In this document: in pieces, positions 10,555 to 20,345 of the stretch
Layout: each line of letters begins with the position of its first letter
Position numbering within the stretch: position 1 is the stretch's first letter
DNA from: Chara braunii
Taxonomy: Eukaryota; Streptophyta; Charophyceae; Charales; Characeae
NCBI GenBank assembly: GCA_003427395.1
Contig: BFEA01000008.1
Coordinates: 6,033,676 to 6,064,670 of the forward strand
Length of the DNA stretch: 30,995 nt
Direction of reading: 5' to 3'
Translations under genes and position numbers: made by a program
Notes under the pieces: model-generated
Seen by the model: only the letters and a program-made list of their open reading frames with translations
Databases searched by the model: none
Told to the model about the DNA's origin: nothing

Positions 10555-11500
10555 GGCACGGAGAGGGGGTGAACCCGGGCGTGAATTCGTGCCGGGTGCA
10601 TTCGACAGGTGGAGACTGGAGATGCCCGAAAGGGGAGGCGGGCGCTGATACAGCAGGCGGTGCGAGCGAGAGGTGGCAGCCGGTGATGAGCAGAAGCACA
10701 GTGAAGTAACTGGCAATGAGGGGTGACGGGCAGCCGGGGAGAGAGTGAGGCGGGGAGTAGGCAAACAAGGGGTTGAACTTGGGCGACGAATCAACCCAGG
10801 TGCACGGGGGCGGATTGGGCGATGGCAAAGCCGGGCGGAGCGAAATAGAGATAGCTCTCCCGTTTCTCAACAGAAACGGGCGAGGAAAGATCGTAACCGG
10901 GGTTTTTTTGGGGCTGCGAGTTGATTAGTAGTGTTAGATTCAGTGATAGCTTAGTAAAAATAGAGGTTAGTGGAAGAGGGGGTGCGCCGAGAGGAGCGAG
11001 TATGGCGGAGGGAGGAAGACATAGCTCACTCGTTCCTTAACGGAAACGGGTGAGGTAAGGATTGACTTTGGGGGCTTAACCCCGGGCGAGTTCAGTTAGG
11101 ATGTTAGTTTTAGTGATTAGGGGGTAGGGAGAGAGATTGGTAGAAAGGTTAGTGCGTGGATATGGCGGGAAGGAAGACGGAGGGGGCCCGAATCTGGACG
11201 CGGACAGGCGCAAGAGGGAGTAGGATGGAAGGTAAGTGGATAGAGGGCTGCGATGTGAGGGAGGAGCTAGCGTTGGGGGAGAGCGGAGTGCCATAGAGCC
11301 AAGGGCTGAGGACGAGGGAGTACGGGTGAAGCAGCCAGGGGCGAGGACGAACCCGGCGCGGATTTGTGCCCGGGTACATTCGACAGGGAGGGAGGGGGAA
11401 CGAGAGTAAAAGAGGCGGTTCCCCTTTGTTTCTGAGTGAAAGCGGGCCGTAAAAGGACCGAAGTGGGGGTTTTTGAGCATTGCGAACATGCTCGTGAGGT
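10555..11500 (+). repeat. Degenerate repeat region with two repeat blocks, one hairpin-forming
   Basis: Block P (GAACCCGGGCGTGAATTCGT at 10571) recurs at 10774 and 11349 in diverged form, sharing the pattern GAAC..GGGCG..GAAT.....GGTGCA. Block Q begins with a hairpin. At 10859-10880 CCCGTTTCT-CAAC-AGAAACGGG is a perfect 9-bp stem. At 11031-11060 CTCACTCGTTCC pairs with GGAAACGGGTGAG with one mismatch and one bulge. At 11420-11446 a weaker CCCC-TTT / AAAGCGGG stem is seen. Each hairpin is followed by a G-rich run and a GCGAG, GGCGAG or CGTGAG box. The plus strand is strongly purine biased. No coding gene is supported. Confidence 0.55.
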
Positions 11501-12966
11501 CAGTTTGGTGAGAAAGTTAGTAGAGGGCGGGTTAATACAGAAATGGACTGCGCAGGGGTACTGGGAGAATAGAGATGGCGGGTTAGAAGTTAGTTGTTTC
11601 GTCAGAGTGTCCTAGTGAGATTAGAGGAGAGCAGTAGTATTCCTAGGCTTGCGCGACGGGCAAATCCGGTGGTAGGCCTTGACCCTGCAGTTGGTGGACG
11701 AGTCTTGCGTAGCAAGTCGTAAGAGTTGCGCCGGGGAGAACGAGGTAGTAAATGCGTTGGTGTACCTGGTCGTTTTCAGAGATAATACTCATCTGATGCT
11801 ACTCCTACGATTGATATAAGCAGCGGGAGGCCAGATTTGGGGTCGGATGCGTACCTGCTGGCCGGTGCGTCGCTCAGCAGGTCGATAAAGACGAAGGTAC
11901 AGGGCTGCGGGACTGGAAGCTTACCTGCTGGCCTGTGCACTACATGCTGCCAAGCAACGGAGGAGCGAGGGACAACAAGCGGACTGTAACTTGGACGTCT
12001 ATCTGGGGATTGTTGTGCCACCCATGTGATTGAGTAGAAGTTGCGGACTGCAGACTGGCCTGTTGGCCGGTGTGGTGCCATCCCCTTCAGCCGATACAAG
12101 GAACAGGATAGCTACGAGGCTGTAGGCTCAGTCTATTGTCGGAGTGCCGATTTCCCTGCTGTGTGAGGTGGCTGGAGACAAGCCACGAGGTTGCAAACGC
12201 GCCTAATGACCATCGGGCCTGTCGCCGCGAGTGTAGCAGCGGCTAGCCACAGGGCTTAGGGACTCATATAGGGCTTGGGGTGTTGCCCATCCTACCGGGC
12301 GGGGTAATGGGAAGACAAGGCAACGGTTGTGGGAGGAGTAAGCCTGTTGAAAGGGAATCAATGCCGTGATTTAAAGGTTCGTTAGGAGGGGTTGTTTCGA
12401 CTGTTTGGCTTTGGTTGGAACGACGGTTGGGAGGATTGGTCATCATTGCGGGGCCCTGAGGCGAGTCAAGGAACCAAGGCCCTCTCGCGCAAGTCTGAGA
12501 GCACCCCTCCTGTATCTCGAGCGTCCGAAACCTCTCTTTCTGCCTTTCTTACTCTAAGTCTAGTCTGTTGGTTCTGAGAGGAAGGTGGCAGGTGGGATTG
12601 CAACCCATAATCCGCGCCAAGGCCTTTGTGGGAGGTTTGCCCCAACGATTGAGGGAGCCCTGCCGGAGCCTAGGCGAGACTCTGGAGGCAAGGAACTAGA
12701 AGGTAATCATTGTTTCCCCTCTATAAACCCAACTATAACCCCTAGCTATACATCTCTCTATGGTTGACTGAATGTATGGTGTGAACCCTGTATTTGACTT
12801 TGGGTTGACGTTCAGGACATAGGTCAGACTGAAGTAAAGGAAATGGTTGTGCGAATTCAGTTTCAGCTTTGTTGTTTGACTTAAGGCAGATTGTGGACGA
12901 AGGGGAATGCATCTGGGGGAAGGTTGGGAGGAAGGTGGTTTTGCTTGAGATTGAAAGGGTCTTATA
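11501..12966. other. No gene recognised
   Basis: Unassigned DNA. A short motif, CTGCTGGCC or CTGTTGGCC followed by GGTG or TGTG, recurs three times between 11855 and 12075. No protein domain or RNA gene was recognised. Confidence 0.45.
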
Positions 12967-13790
12967 GGGTCAAGCATGTTCTATAAGATTAGATGGTCTG
13001 ACTGCTGTGTTTATTTTTCGAATTGCATGGAGGGTCAGGACGCTCTATAAGTTTAGGTGACCTGACTGATCTGACTTGCGAGGGCTTAATTGTGATCGAT
13101 TTTCAGGGGCTCAGGGCGCTCTATAAGTTTAGGTACCCTGAATTGCCTTTTTTTTGTTGGATTTTCTTAAGTTTCCTTGTTTCTGAACGAGGGGGCTGAG
13201 TTGTTCTGTAAGTTCAGGTGGCTCAGTCTCTTCTTGCTTTTATTTTGAAAGAGTAATCCTTGGCAAAGGGGCAGACCCTTTTGTAAGTTCAGAAGGTTTG
13301 ACTCAATGCCACGCATATGATGGTTCAGAGAGAAATGAATCAGGCAGAGAGTCAGACTGTTCTGTAAGTTCAGGTGGTCTGACTCAAGGCCTCGCACATG
13401 CTGGAACCAAAGGTTATAACTTGGTTATACGTTATTATTATCTTATTAAAAACAGGCTAGTCATACACGGGTTCCATAAGATTGGACGGTCTGACTATAA
13501 CTTACCGTAAATTGAAGAGAGTACAATTAAGAATATAATTGAAGGTAACTTGGTCCGGTTGAGCATTGTTTCTAAGATGAATGGCTGAGTCCTACGGCCA
13601 CCTTGAAAATTAAAGTTCAGAGAGATATATATAACTTGGATATTAAACAGTCCAGGACGACTAAGCATTATTTCTAAGATGAATGGCTTAGTCATATGCC
13701 CAAAGGAAGAGAAAAATAGTTGTGCAACCTGTTCGTGTATACTTGATGGCTGAGTCAGACATGTTTCATAAGACTGGATGGCCCGACTTT
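12967..13790 (+). repeat. Array of ten degenerate hairpin repeats with changing stems
   Basis: Ten copies begin near 12969, 13033, 13111, 13192, 13270, 13349, 13458, 13558, 13659 and 13753, spaced 65-110 bp. Each has a left arm, a loop of 17-22 nt resembling TTCTRTAAGTTYAGGTG or TTTCTAAGATGAATG, and a right arm complementary to the left. Stem sequences differ between copies but mostly still pair: GAGTCAGAC/GTCTGACTC, GTCAGG/CCTGAC, TCAGGG/CCCTGA, CTGAG/CTCAG, GACTAAGC/GCTTAGTC, and CAGACC/GGTTTG with one G-U. Copies 1, 7, 8 and 10 carry one or two mismatches. The spacers are AT-rich and unrelated by eye. Function is unknown. This may be an RNA structure array or repeated binding sites, perhaps within a long LTR ending near 14650. 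Confidence 0.75.
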
Positions 13791-14062
13791 ACGTCTTATG
13801 TAAGTTGGTATAAAGGGTTAAATCATTGAAAGACTATGAACTATTATTTGTTCAGGTATACCTTGGGATGGTGAGGGTACTTACCTTTGTGGTTTGGCCT
13901 GCATACGACTGAGTGAGGCTACTACTTGGTCTGAGCCTTGGGTTGACAGGTAGTTGCTTTAGTTCCTCGCCACGTGCTAGAGCGATAGGAGTTAGTTTCA
14001 ATTCCTGCATTTTCTGAGCGAAATTTTCTTACTTAGATCAATTATTGCATTTTCGAGGATCA
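13791..14062. other. Spacer between two repeat arrays
   Basis: Unassigned sequence. GGTTGACAGGTAG near 13943 echoes TTTTGACAGGTGG at 14644, but no longer repeat was found. Confidence 0.4.
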
Positions 14063-14650
14063 TTTTTTGTACTTGGCTTTGTATAAATCTTGGCAAGGTA
14101 CTTTCTCTACGGGAAGAGCTGCCGAAATTTCTACAAATCCAAGGAGTTAGTCAATTTTTTGATTGTCCAAGTTCAACTTTTTTTTATATCTGACCTAGTA
14201 AAAATCTGAAAAGTCTCCTTTTCTAAAGGGAGTGCTGCTCAAATTTTTGCTAGTTCAGGGAGTTAGACAAAATTGGACTTTGAGAAGTCAAAGTTATTCT
14301 CAAATTCTGGACTTAGCTCTGTGTAAATTTTGGAAAAACACCTTTCTAAAGGGAGTGCTGTCGAAATTTCTGCAAAACTAAGGAGTTAGTTAAATCTTGT
14401 CTAAGTTGAACTCAAGTTGTCTTTTGAGTTCATATCTGACTTAGTATAAATTTGGGAAGTCCCCCTTTCTAAAAGGAGTGCTGTCCAAGTTTCTACTAAT
14501 TTAGGGAGTTAGACTGAATTTGACTTTTTGGAGTTAAAAATTATTTATGCCTTCATATTCGGGCTGATACAAATTTTGAAAAGACACTTTTCTTACGGGA
14601 AGCGTTGCCAAAATTTTCTTGATTTAGAGGAGTTAGATTGTATTTTGACA
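14063..14650 (+). repeat. Five-copy tandem repeat, period about 116-124 bp
   Basis: The shared anchor GGAGTTAG recurs at 14143, 14259, 14382, 14505 and 14629. Each unit reads TATAAATTTTGG-like, then CCTTTCTAAAGGGAGTGCTG or variants such as CTTTCTCTACGGGAAGAG, then AAATTTCT, then GGAGTTAG. The CCTTT..AAAGG element is a small hairpin. In the first and last copies it becomes CTTTC..GGGAAG, still pairable. The array sits directly before a candidate LTR end and follows the hairpin array. No coding potential was seen. Confidence 0.75.
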
Positions 14651-14652
14651 GG

Positions 14653-14670
14653 TGGCGATTCTGGCGATCC
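14653..14670 (+). other. Candidate retrotransposon primer-binding site
   Basis: TGGCGATTCTGGCGATCC follows TTTTGACA (14643-14650) by two bases. LTRs commonly end in CA, and reverse transcription is primed from a site starting TGG that complements a tRNA 3' end. Tat/Ogre-type Ty3 elements use a TGGCGACTC.. site matching tRNA-Arg, which this resembles. The matching tRNA and a second LTR are not in the window, so this is tentative. Confidence 0.35.
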
Positions 14671-15500
14671 ACCCTGGATAGGGGAGATTTTGCCATTAGC
14701 CTACCTTTGCTTTGGGCACTGGCTTGGAGGTAGGCTTAGACCTATTTGACAGGTAGGTTGAGTGAGAATGTACTATGAAGGTTTATCCCCCATATGTTGA
14801 TGGTTTAGCTTTGGCATTGACCTGTTTTATGATACAGGCCTTTCTTGGACAATCGATTCATGACTTGGACTAGTTTCAGCTTAACCCTACAAGGATCATC
14901 TTCTGTTATCACTGATAACAGGTCGGTTGGGTGATCGCCGACTTGTCGGCTCACGACACAACTTTGCTTATACCTGTACCTCAACTTGATTGCCTTAGCC
15001 CTGAGACTTGAGATGTTTCTTTGAAGGTTTTAACCAGACTTCTTTTAATGACCATTATAAAGAACTTATGAGATTTATGGAAAACTGGACTATGACTGGG
15101 GCTTGAGTGTGTGACGCCTGGAGAGAGGTGCAGGGAACAGTAAAGTTTACCACATTGGTGTATGACAATGTGACTTTTGTGTGTGTCTGTATTTTATGCA
15201 GGTTAGTATTTTGGGACTTGATATATGAGCCATACTTTAGAGGCAGTGAGAATGACAACCATGTGTCACACGATCTACATACCTGATGGGTTTATGTTTC
15301 CCCCTTCTTTCATTGTTACCTCGAGTCTTGATTTGATATACGAGTGTTGAGATGCTTATTTATTTATTGATTTTGCTTGTTAATTTTTATAGTTGGACGT
15401 TGTAGTCCGTGGCAGCCGTCAAAGTCAAACCCCTTGACTTCCGCCCAGGTCTGGGGTAGGACTCGTCCCAGGGCCGCAAGCGGCAACTGCCACCACAAGT
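14671..15500. other. No gene recognised
   Basis: If the upstream sequence is an LTR, this would be the 5' leader of a plus-strand element. No gag-like frame was found before the assembly gap. Short frames on both strands carry no motif. Confidence 0.4.
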
Positions 15501-15504
15501 ATAG

Positions 15505-15660
15505 ACCTGTGTACCACCCACTCTGCACAGAGTGCAGAAGAGGGTGTGTGATCTTCAACCGCGCATGACGGTTGTCCAGCGTCGAGAGATTAACCCTCAA
15601 GGCGCGTGTCAGCCGACACTTGAGTGTCGAACGCGACCCTCGATATTAACGAGGACCGCG
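15505..15660. other. Cluster of short hairpins, possible structured RNA
   Basis: Several stems are packed into 150 bp: CTCT/AGAG inside CACCC/GGGTG near 15515-15555, GTGTC/GACAC at 15606-15618, GACAC/GTGTC at 15615-15628, and a two-part stem CGCG-CCTCG/CGAGG-CGCG at 15632-15660. No known RNA family was recognised. Base composition alone might explain part of it. Confidence 0.35.
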
Positions 15661-16340
15661 TGAGTATGTGTATTACATGGTACGCCATCATTGCGACTGC
15701 TTGCGTACGTTTGCATTGCTAGTCGATATGAGTAGGCCCTGCGTCCGCGCGGTTTTATACTAAGTCTCGCGCGCGACGCCTATCCGATTTCCGCATCGGA
15801 AAGTTATGGGTTGGCTACCGAGGGGCTAGGAGCGTTGTCGCGTTGTTTGTGTTGTGTCGTTTCGTGTGTATGTGTGTGTGTTCTTTTTTTGTGTTCGTAG
15901 AGTGGCGTGCGCGTGGTGTGTGGGATACGTCCTAGTCGACCGACGACGAGCCGCGCTTGGGAACTCAGTCCCCCAAGATGCCGGTTCGTGTGCAGGTCCG
16001 ATAGGCGTATTACCACGCGTACCCCCTATGCTACAGCGAACAAGAAACGCCCTCGGCTGGTCCACCTCTGCGATTGCAACTGATCAGCTTTCACTCCGTG
16101 GACTGGTAGCTCGGCGGGGATACGCCCACCGAAGGGAGATGACAGCTCCCGTAAGGTAGAGGTAAGTTGTGCCTCGCGTAGGCCCTATCCTGTCATAGGC
16201 GCTCGCGAGAGGTATGGCTGGCGCACTCGGCCGGAGCGGCCTAAGGAAGCTCCAATTATGTGTTCGCGACAAGGTTGGTCCAACTCCTGCGTGACGATGC
16301 GCCGGACAGCGCAGCGAGAGCGCGCAACCCGTGGGCTAAA
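15661..16340. other. No gene recognised
   Basis: CG-rich, unassigned. A GT-rich stretch lies near 15845-15890. Open frames on both strands show no conserved motif. Confidence 0.4.
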
Positions 16341-17030
16341 CCCCAAAAATGGGGTTTTGTGCCCCACCCCGGACCCCCCCGGGGCCAGACCCACCACTGG
16401 GGGGACCGGGNNNNNNNNNNNNNNNNNNNNNNNNNNNNNNNNNNNNNNNNNNNNNNNNNNNNNNNNNNNNNNNNNNNNNNNNNNNNNNNNNNNNNNNNNN
16501 NNNNNNNNNNNNNNNNNNNNNNNNNNNNNNNNNNNNNNNNNNNNNNNNNNNNNNNNNNNNNNNNNNNNNNNNNNNNNNNNNNNNNNNNNNNNNNNNNNNN
16601 NNNNNNNNNNNNNNNNNNNNNNNNNNNNNNNNNNNNNNNNNNNNNNNNNNNNNNNNNNNNNNNNNNNNNNNNNNNNNNNNNNNNNNNNNNNNNNNNNNNN
16701 NNNNNNNNNNNNNNNNNNNNNNNNNNNNNNNNNNNNNNNNNNNNNNNNNNNNNNNNNNNNNNNNNNNNNNNNNNNNNNNNNNNNNNNNNNNNNNNNNNNN
16801 NNNNNNNNNNNNNNNNNNNNNNNNNNNNNNNNNNNNNNNNNNNNNNNNNNNNNNNNNNNNNNNNNNNNNNNNNNNNNNNNNNNNNNNNNNNNNNNNNNNN
16901 NNNNNNNNNNNNNNNNNNNNNNNNNNNNNNNNNNNNNNNNNNGCGGGGGTGCAGGGGCGGGGGTTGCGTAGCCCCGCGACGGGGGTCCGGGGGTGAAACC
17001 CCTACCCCAGCTTGGGCCCCGGGGATCCCC
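16341..17030. repeat. GC-rich inverted repeats flanking the assembly gap
   Basis: The left flank (about 16341-16410) contains CACCCCGGACCCCCCC and a GGGG-TTTT stretch. The right flank (16943-17027) contains GGGGGTCCGGGGGTGAAACC, its approximate reverse complement. The right flank matches the GC-rich core at 9175-9200. Such arms would form strong secondary structure, which probably caused the gap. Confidence 0.6.
16411..16942. other. Assembly gap (532 N)
   Basis: Unknown bases. Nothing can be said about content. The gap size may be an estimate. Confidence 0.99.
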
Positions 17031-17126
17031 GTGTGATAATGCTGCCTGTTGCCAATTAGTTTCCGGTGATAGGCCTTGTCCCAAAGCCTGTTTCAGGCTG
17101 GGATTCTCGTCCAGTAGAGAAAACAA

Positions 17127-18063
17127 CTATACATAATCGTCCCAATACGACTCTGTTTGGCTTGTGTATAGAACTTGAAGTTGGCCGATTAACCATTCCG
17201 CCAGGCCCCTTAGTCTGGTCTCAACATCCTTTTCCCTTTGCGACCCCCAGGCCTCGGGGGTGTTGTCCGTTATCTCCTCTTCCGGGGGACCAGCCGGTGG
17301 TTCCCAATCCATGGGTTGGGGTCCAAAAGTCTGAAGGAAGGGGTCCATTTCAGGGGGGGGTTTCTCCACCGGCCAAAGGCCTTTGAGAGGGGTCCGTCTT
17401 GGGGGGGGGTTCTTCCGGGGCCTGAGGCTTTTGAGGAGGGTCCAGTGTTGCTCCCCTCCCCTGGGATGTGTTTCCTAGTCATCTGGTGGGTGTTTGTACT
17501 CACTACCCCTTTCCCCTGGGACAATTGTTTCTCTCCCCCTTGTATCGTCACGCCCTTTACCTTTTCCCCTCCCCCTCCTCCCCCCTTGGCCGTCTGTACA
17601 CTATTTCCCCACCGGAGGTCTGTAGTTTTTCTCGTCCTTTGCCTTTCCTCCCTCCTCTTATTTGTTCGTTCTACCCCAGTTCCCCTGCCTGTTGTTCTGC
17701 TGTCCGTTTGTCCCCTGCTTCCGTTGCTATGGCCTGGAATCGATTGTTGAATATTCCGGGGATAATTTGGTTGTTTTGTATTTTACACGGCTTGTTGGAG
17801 TGTGTTTTTTTCTTCGGGGTTGGGGATTGCCACAATTCTCCCATGTCCGACGGCGTGATGAAGTCCTGAGGCCTGGGCTCTGTCTAGGGCTCGGTCCCCA
17901 CTGTTTTTGACCTGCTCTGCTGTATGTGGGCCAATGCAACCTTCCCTTTTGGGGGGTAAGGGTGTGAGGGGTTGGCGGTCCTTTCCATGTGCGCCTCCAC
18001 CGATTTAGGGGGAATCCATTGGTCTGGTGGCTTTGTATTCCAATTTGGTGCTTCGCCTTTCTC
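17127..18063 (-). pseudogene. LINE C ORF1 C-terminal, Pro-rich region
   Basis: Continues LINE C on the minus strand after the zinc knuckle, but in another phase. The readable part (17369-17127) has a Pro/Glu-rich stretch and then RLRGLAEWLIGQLQVLYTSQ, an amphipathic segment similar in position and type to the basic segment of the LINE A ORF1 tail. The plus strand over 17400-17700 is T/C rich, so on the coding strand this is a purine-rich, low-complexity stretch. At least one frameshift separates it from the core. No endonuclease or RT follows before the gap. Confidence 0.45.
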
Positions 18064-19317
18064 TCATTCCCAGCCTCTCATCCCTCCTCCTTCTCGAGGT
18101 TCATCCACATAGATCCATCCTTCGTGCCCTGCATCAACAGTCCTCCACCAAGTATCCTTGAATGGGCCGCGTACTAGGCGTCCTGTGGATCTGATTCTTT
18201 TAGTCGAGTGGTGGGGACAATCAGAATCTGACGAGAGGTGTCCGTATGTATGGCATTTAAGAAACCAGGGCCTTGTTTTGTGTGCTGTATGTATTATGAA
18301 GTCCCTTCCTTCCACTCAAAAGAGGATCATATCATCGATGGTGAAGATGTGACCGTTGGGTATATCCAAAGTTACCATAAGATAATCGTCCCCTGGAGCC
18401 ATGTGCGGGGGGAGAGGGTCAATGAAATCAACGATCTCGTATTTTTGGGCGAGTTCCTGCACAAAAGCCCCTTGAATTTCTATGGGCACGTGACGGAACT
18501 CAACCCAGTAATGATCCGTCATTAGTTGCTCCCGCTTCTCTTCTGGCCTTTGTTGTTTTGGGGGGGACCAAGGGAAAACCCGAACCTCCGAACGTCCGCA
18601 ATGTATGCTCCGCCATGAATCCATGATTCCCTTGTCCGAATCAAACATGCAGATCACCGTGAAGACAATCGATGAGATAGGTTGTATTAGGAAGAAGTAT
18701 CGTGCTCCCTCCTCTGATCTCTTGAGGGTTGCGAGACACTTCTTGATCCACCCTACCTTGTCGTTGGCAGATTTGTAAGCGGCATCATCATAAAAAACCC
18801 ACGTGCTTGCATGGGGGGTATGTATTACATCCCTTTCCTTGATCATGTTATTTAGGAGGGCTATGACCCTGTGTTCTTTTCCCCCTTGACTAATTACCTT
18901 GTCTTTTGGGTTGGCCAGGAATTTTGCAAGAAAGAAGGCTGATGCCATAGTTAGATTATCCAGTGAAATTTCCAAGTCTCCCTTCCCTCCTCCATCTCTT
19001 TTGACTGACAGGGTTTGGCCCGAATACATTTTCTTAAGTTTATCAGCCCATGAAGGGGGAGACTTCTAAGGGGTTGCCTTTTGGACTTCTTCCCCCTTCT
19101 GTAGATCCTTCATTTCCTTCATTTCTCTTAGCAACTCTGTTGGAGAGGGGGGTGGTCGAGACTGTGGTCCTTCTGTGTGATCTGAGAGGGGAGGTTGGGA
19201 GGAGGAGGATTCTTCCGCAATTCGTATCTCCAACCTCTCTTTCCCACCCCGGGGCCTCCAATCAGTCGAGTGGTGACCCACATGATCGTCCTTTTCCTTT
19301 CCTTCTTCTGGCTTCAT
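18064..19317 (-). pseudogene. LINE C ORF1: DUF4283-like domain plus zinc knuckle
   Basis: ORF1 proteins of plant LINEs bind the element RNA. A single minus-strand phase of 418 codons holds a Pro/Ser/Glu-rich N-terminus, then SWADKLKKM, then a DUF4283-like core with RYFFLIQP, a DSWRSI stretch, VFPWSP, and YWVEFRHVPIEI. A CCHC-like knuckle follows at 18217-18264. The knuckle keeps C-x4-H-x6-C, but the expected first Cys is Phe. Two stops interrupt the phase: TAG at 19066-19068 and TGA at 18316-18318. No frameshift occurs within this part. Together with the altered knuckle this marks an inactive copy. No matching ORF2 is visible downstream, so the element is truncated or the rest lies in the gap. 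Confidence 0.7.
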
Positions 19318-19396
19318 TTTTCAGGCTAGCCATGCTTTTCTGTGTGGCGGTGTGTCAGATCTTCTACACGAATTTGTTTGTCTTCACTATCACTAA

Positions 19397-20345
19397 GTGT
19401 ACTTGATGGGAGGGAGGCACATGGGCTGGGGGGTAGGTTGGGGAGAAGGAGCCGGGACACGGGTTGGGGCGAGACTAAGTGATAGACTGACGAGTTGGGT
19501 GAAAGAGGGTTCGTGGGGGTTTGGGTCCTTGGGGATGTCCGATCTGGATTCGGGAAGTCGGGATCTGGGGGGCACAGGGTGTGGCAGGTCGGGAGAGGGG
19601 CAGTATAGGTTGGGGGGGGTCAGGGGTCGGGATCGGGGGAGGATATCATAGATGGTGATCGTCTGGGTGGCGGTATAGGTTGGGGGGAGGGTGGGGGAAG
19701 GGAACGGGATCGAGGGGGCGAGATAGGTATTGTGGACGAATCGGTATAGGCGTGGTAATAGAGTCAAGGAGGGTCCGGGGGATATCACAGGTCAGGAGGA
19801 GATTGTGTAGGTCGGGGGAGGGGGGAAGAGGGTGGTTGGGAGGAAGGGTCAGGATGGCTCGATCAGGGAAGTCGGGATCGGGAGCGGGGCAAATCAAGAT
19901 CGGAACAGTGTAAGAAAGGGATGCGAATCAAGGGGAGGTGTCGGGATTGGGGTCGGGGGGGAGGGCCGATCGGGATGGGGGAAGGGTTCGCAGGAGCGGA
20001 GGAATCACAAAATCGTGCAGGTGCGAGAGGGGATAGGAGGATGCCACGGGAGATGGAAGAGAAGGGAAGAGAGGTGATGAGAGGGAATGCAAATTTCATC
20101 GGGGGAGATACTGAGGATTGGCGCGTACCTCCGGTCAAGATCGGGGTCGGGGGGGGAGGGACGAGGTAGAATATAGTAGATCGGGATCGGGGAAATACGA
20201 AACAGGGTCCACAGGGGGGGGAGATAGCAGATACGTACAGGTGTGAAGGGAGACAAGATGTCGCGAGAGATGGAAGAGAAGGGAAGGGTACCGACGATTG
20301 GCACGTACCTCTGGGCTGTTCTCCTTCCTTCACCGGGGGAATTCC
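19397..20345 (+). repeat. Purine-rich, G-quadruplex-prone low-complexity tract
   Basis: Nearly 1 kb of strongly G/A-biased plus strand with recurring GTCGGGATCGGGG and GGTATAGGTTGGGG motifs. Runs such as 19681-19708 and 19814-19840 each contain four or more G-tracts with short loops. A direct repeat relates 20014-20133 to 20233-20314, both containing AGATGGAAGAGAAGGGAAG and ending in GTACCTC. The minus-strand frames are Pro/Ser rich through composition. No gene is supported. Confidence 0.65.

Noticed and set aside
9998-10870. 290-codon open frame on the minus strand and several overlapping frames
   Set aside because: Pro/Ser/Ala/Leu-rich low-complexity product in strongly purine-biased DNA, open in more than one frame, with no conserved motif. 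Best explained by composition.
12967-13790. CRISPR array or tRNA cluster
   Set aside because: Repeats are degenerate and spacing irregular (65-110 bp), and the units lack D- and T-arms or a cloverleaf. There are no cas-like genes.
16185-17126. Long frames spanning the N gap on both strands
   Set aside because: Most of the reading is unknown bases. The apparent length is an artefact of the gap.
19397-20345. Telomeric repeat tract
   Set aside because: G-rich, but the plant-type TTTAGGG unit or variants are not tandemly present.
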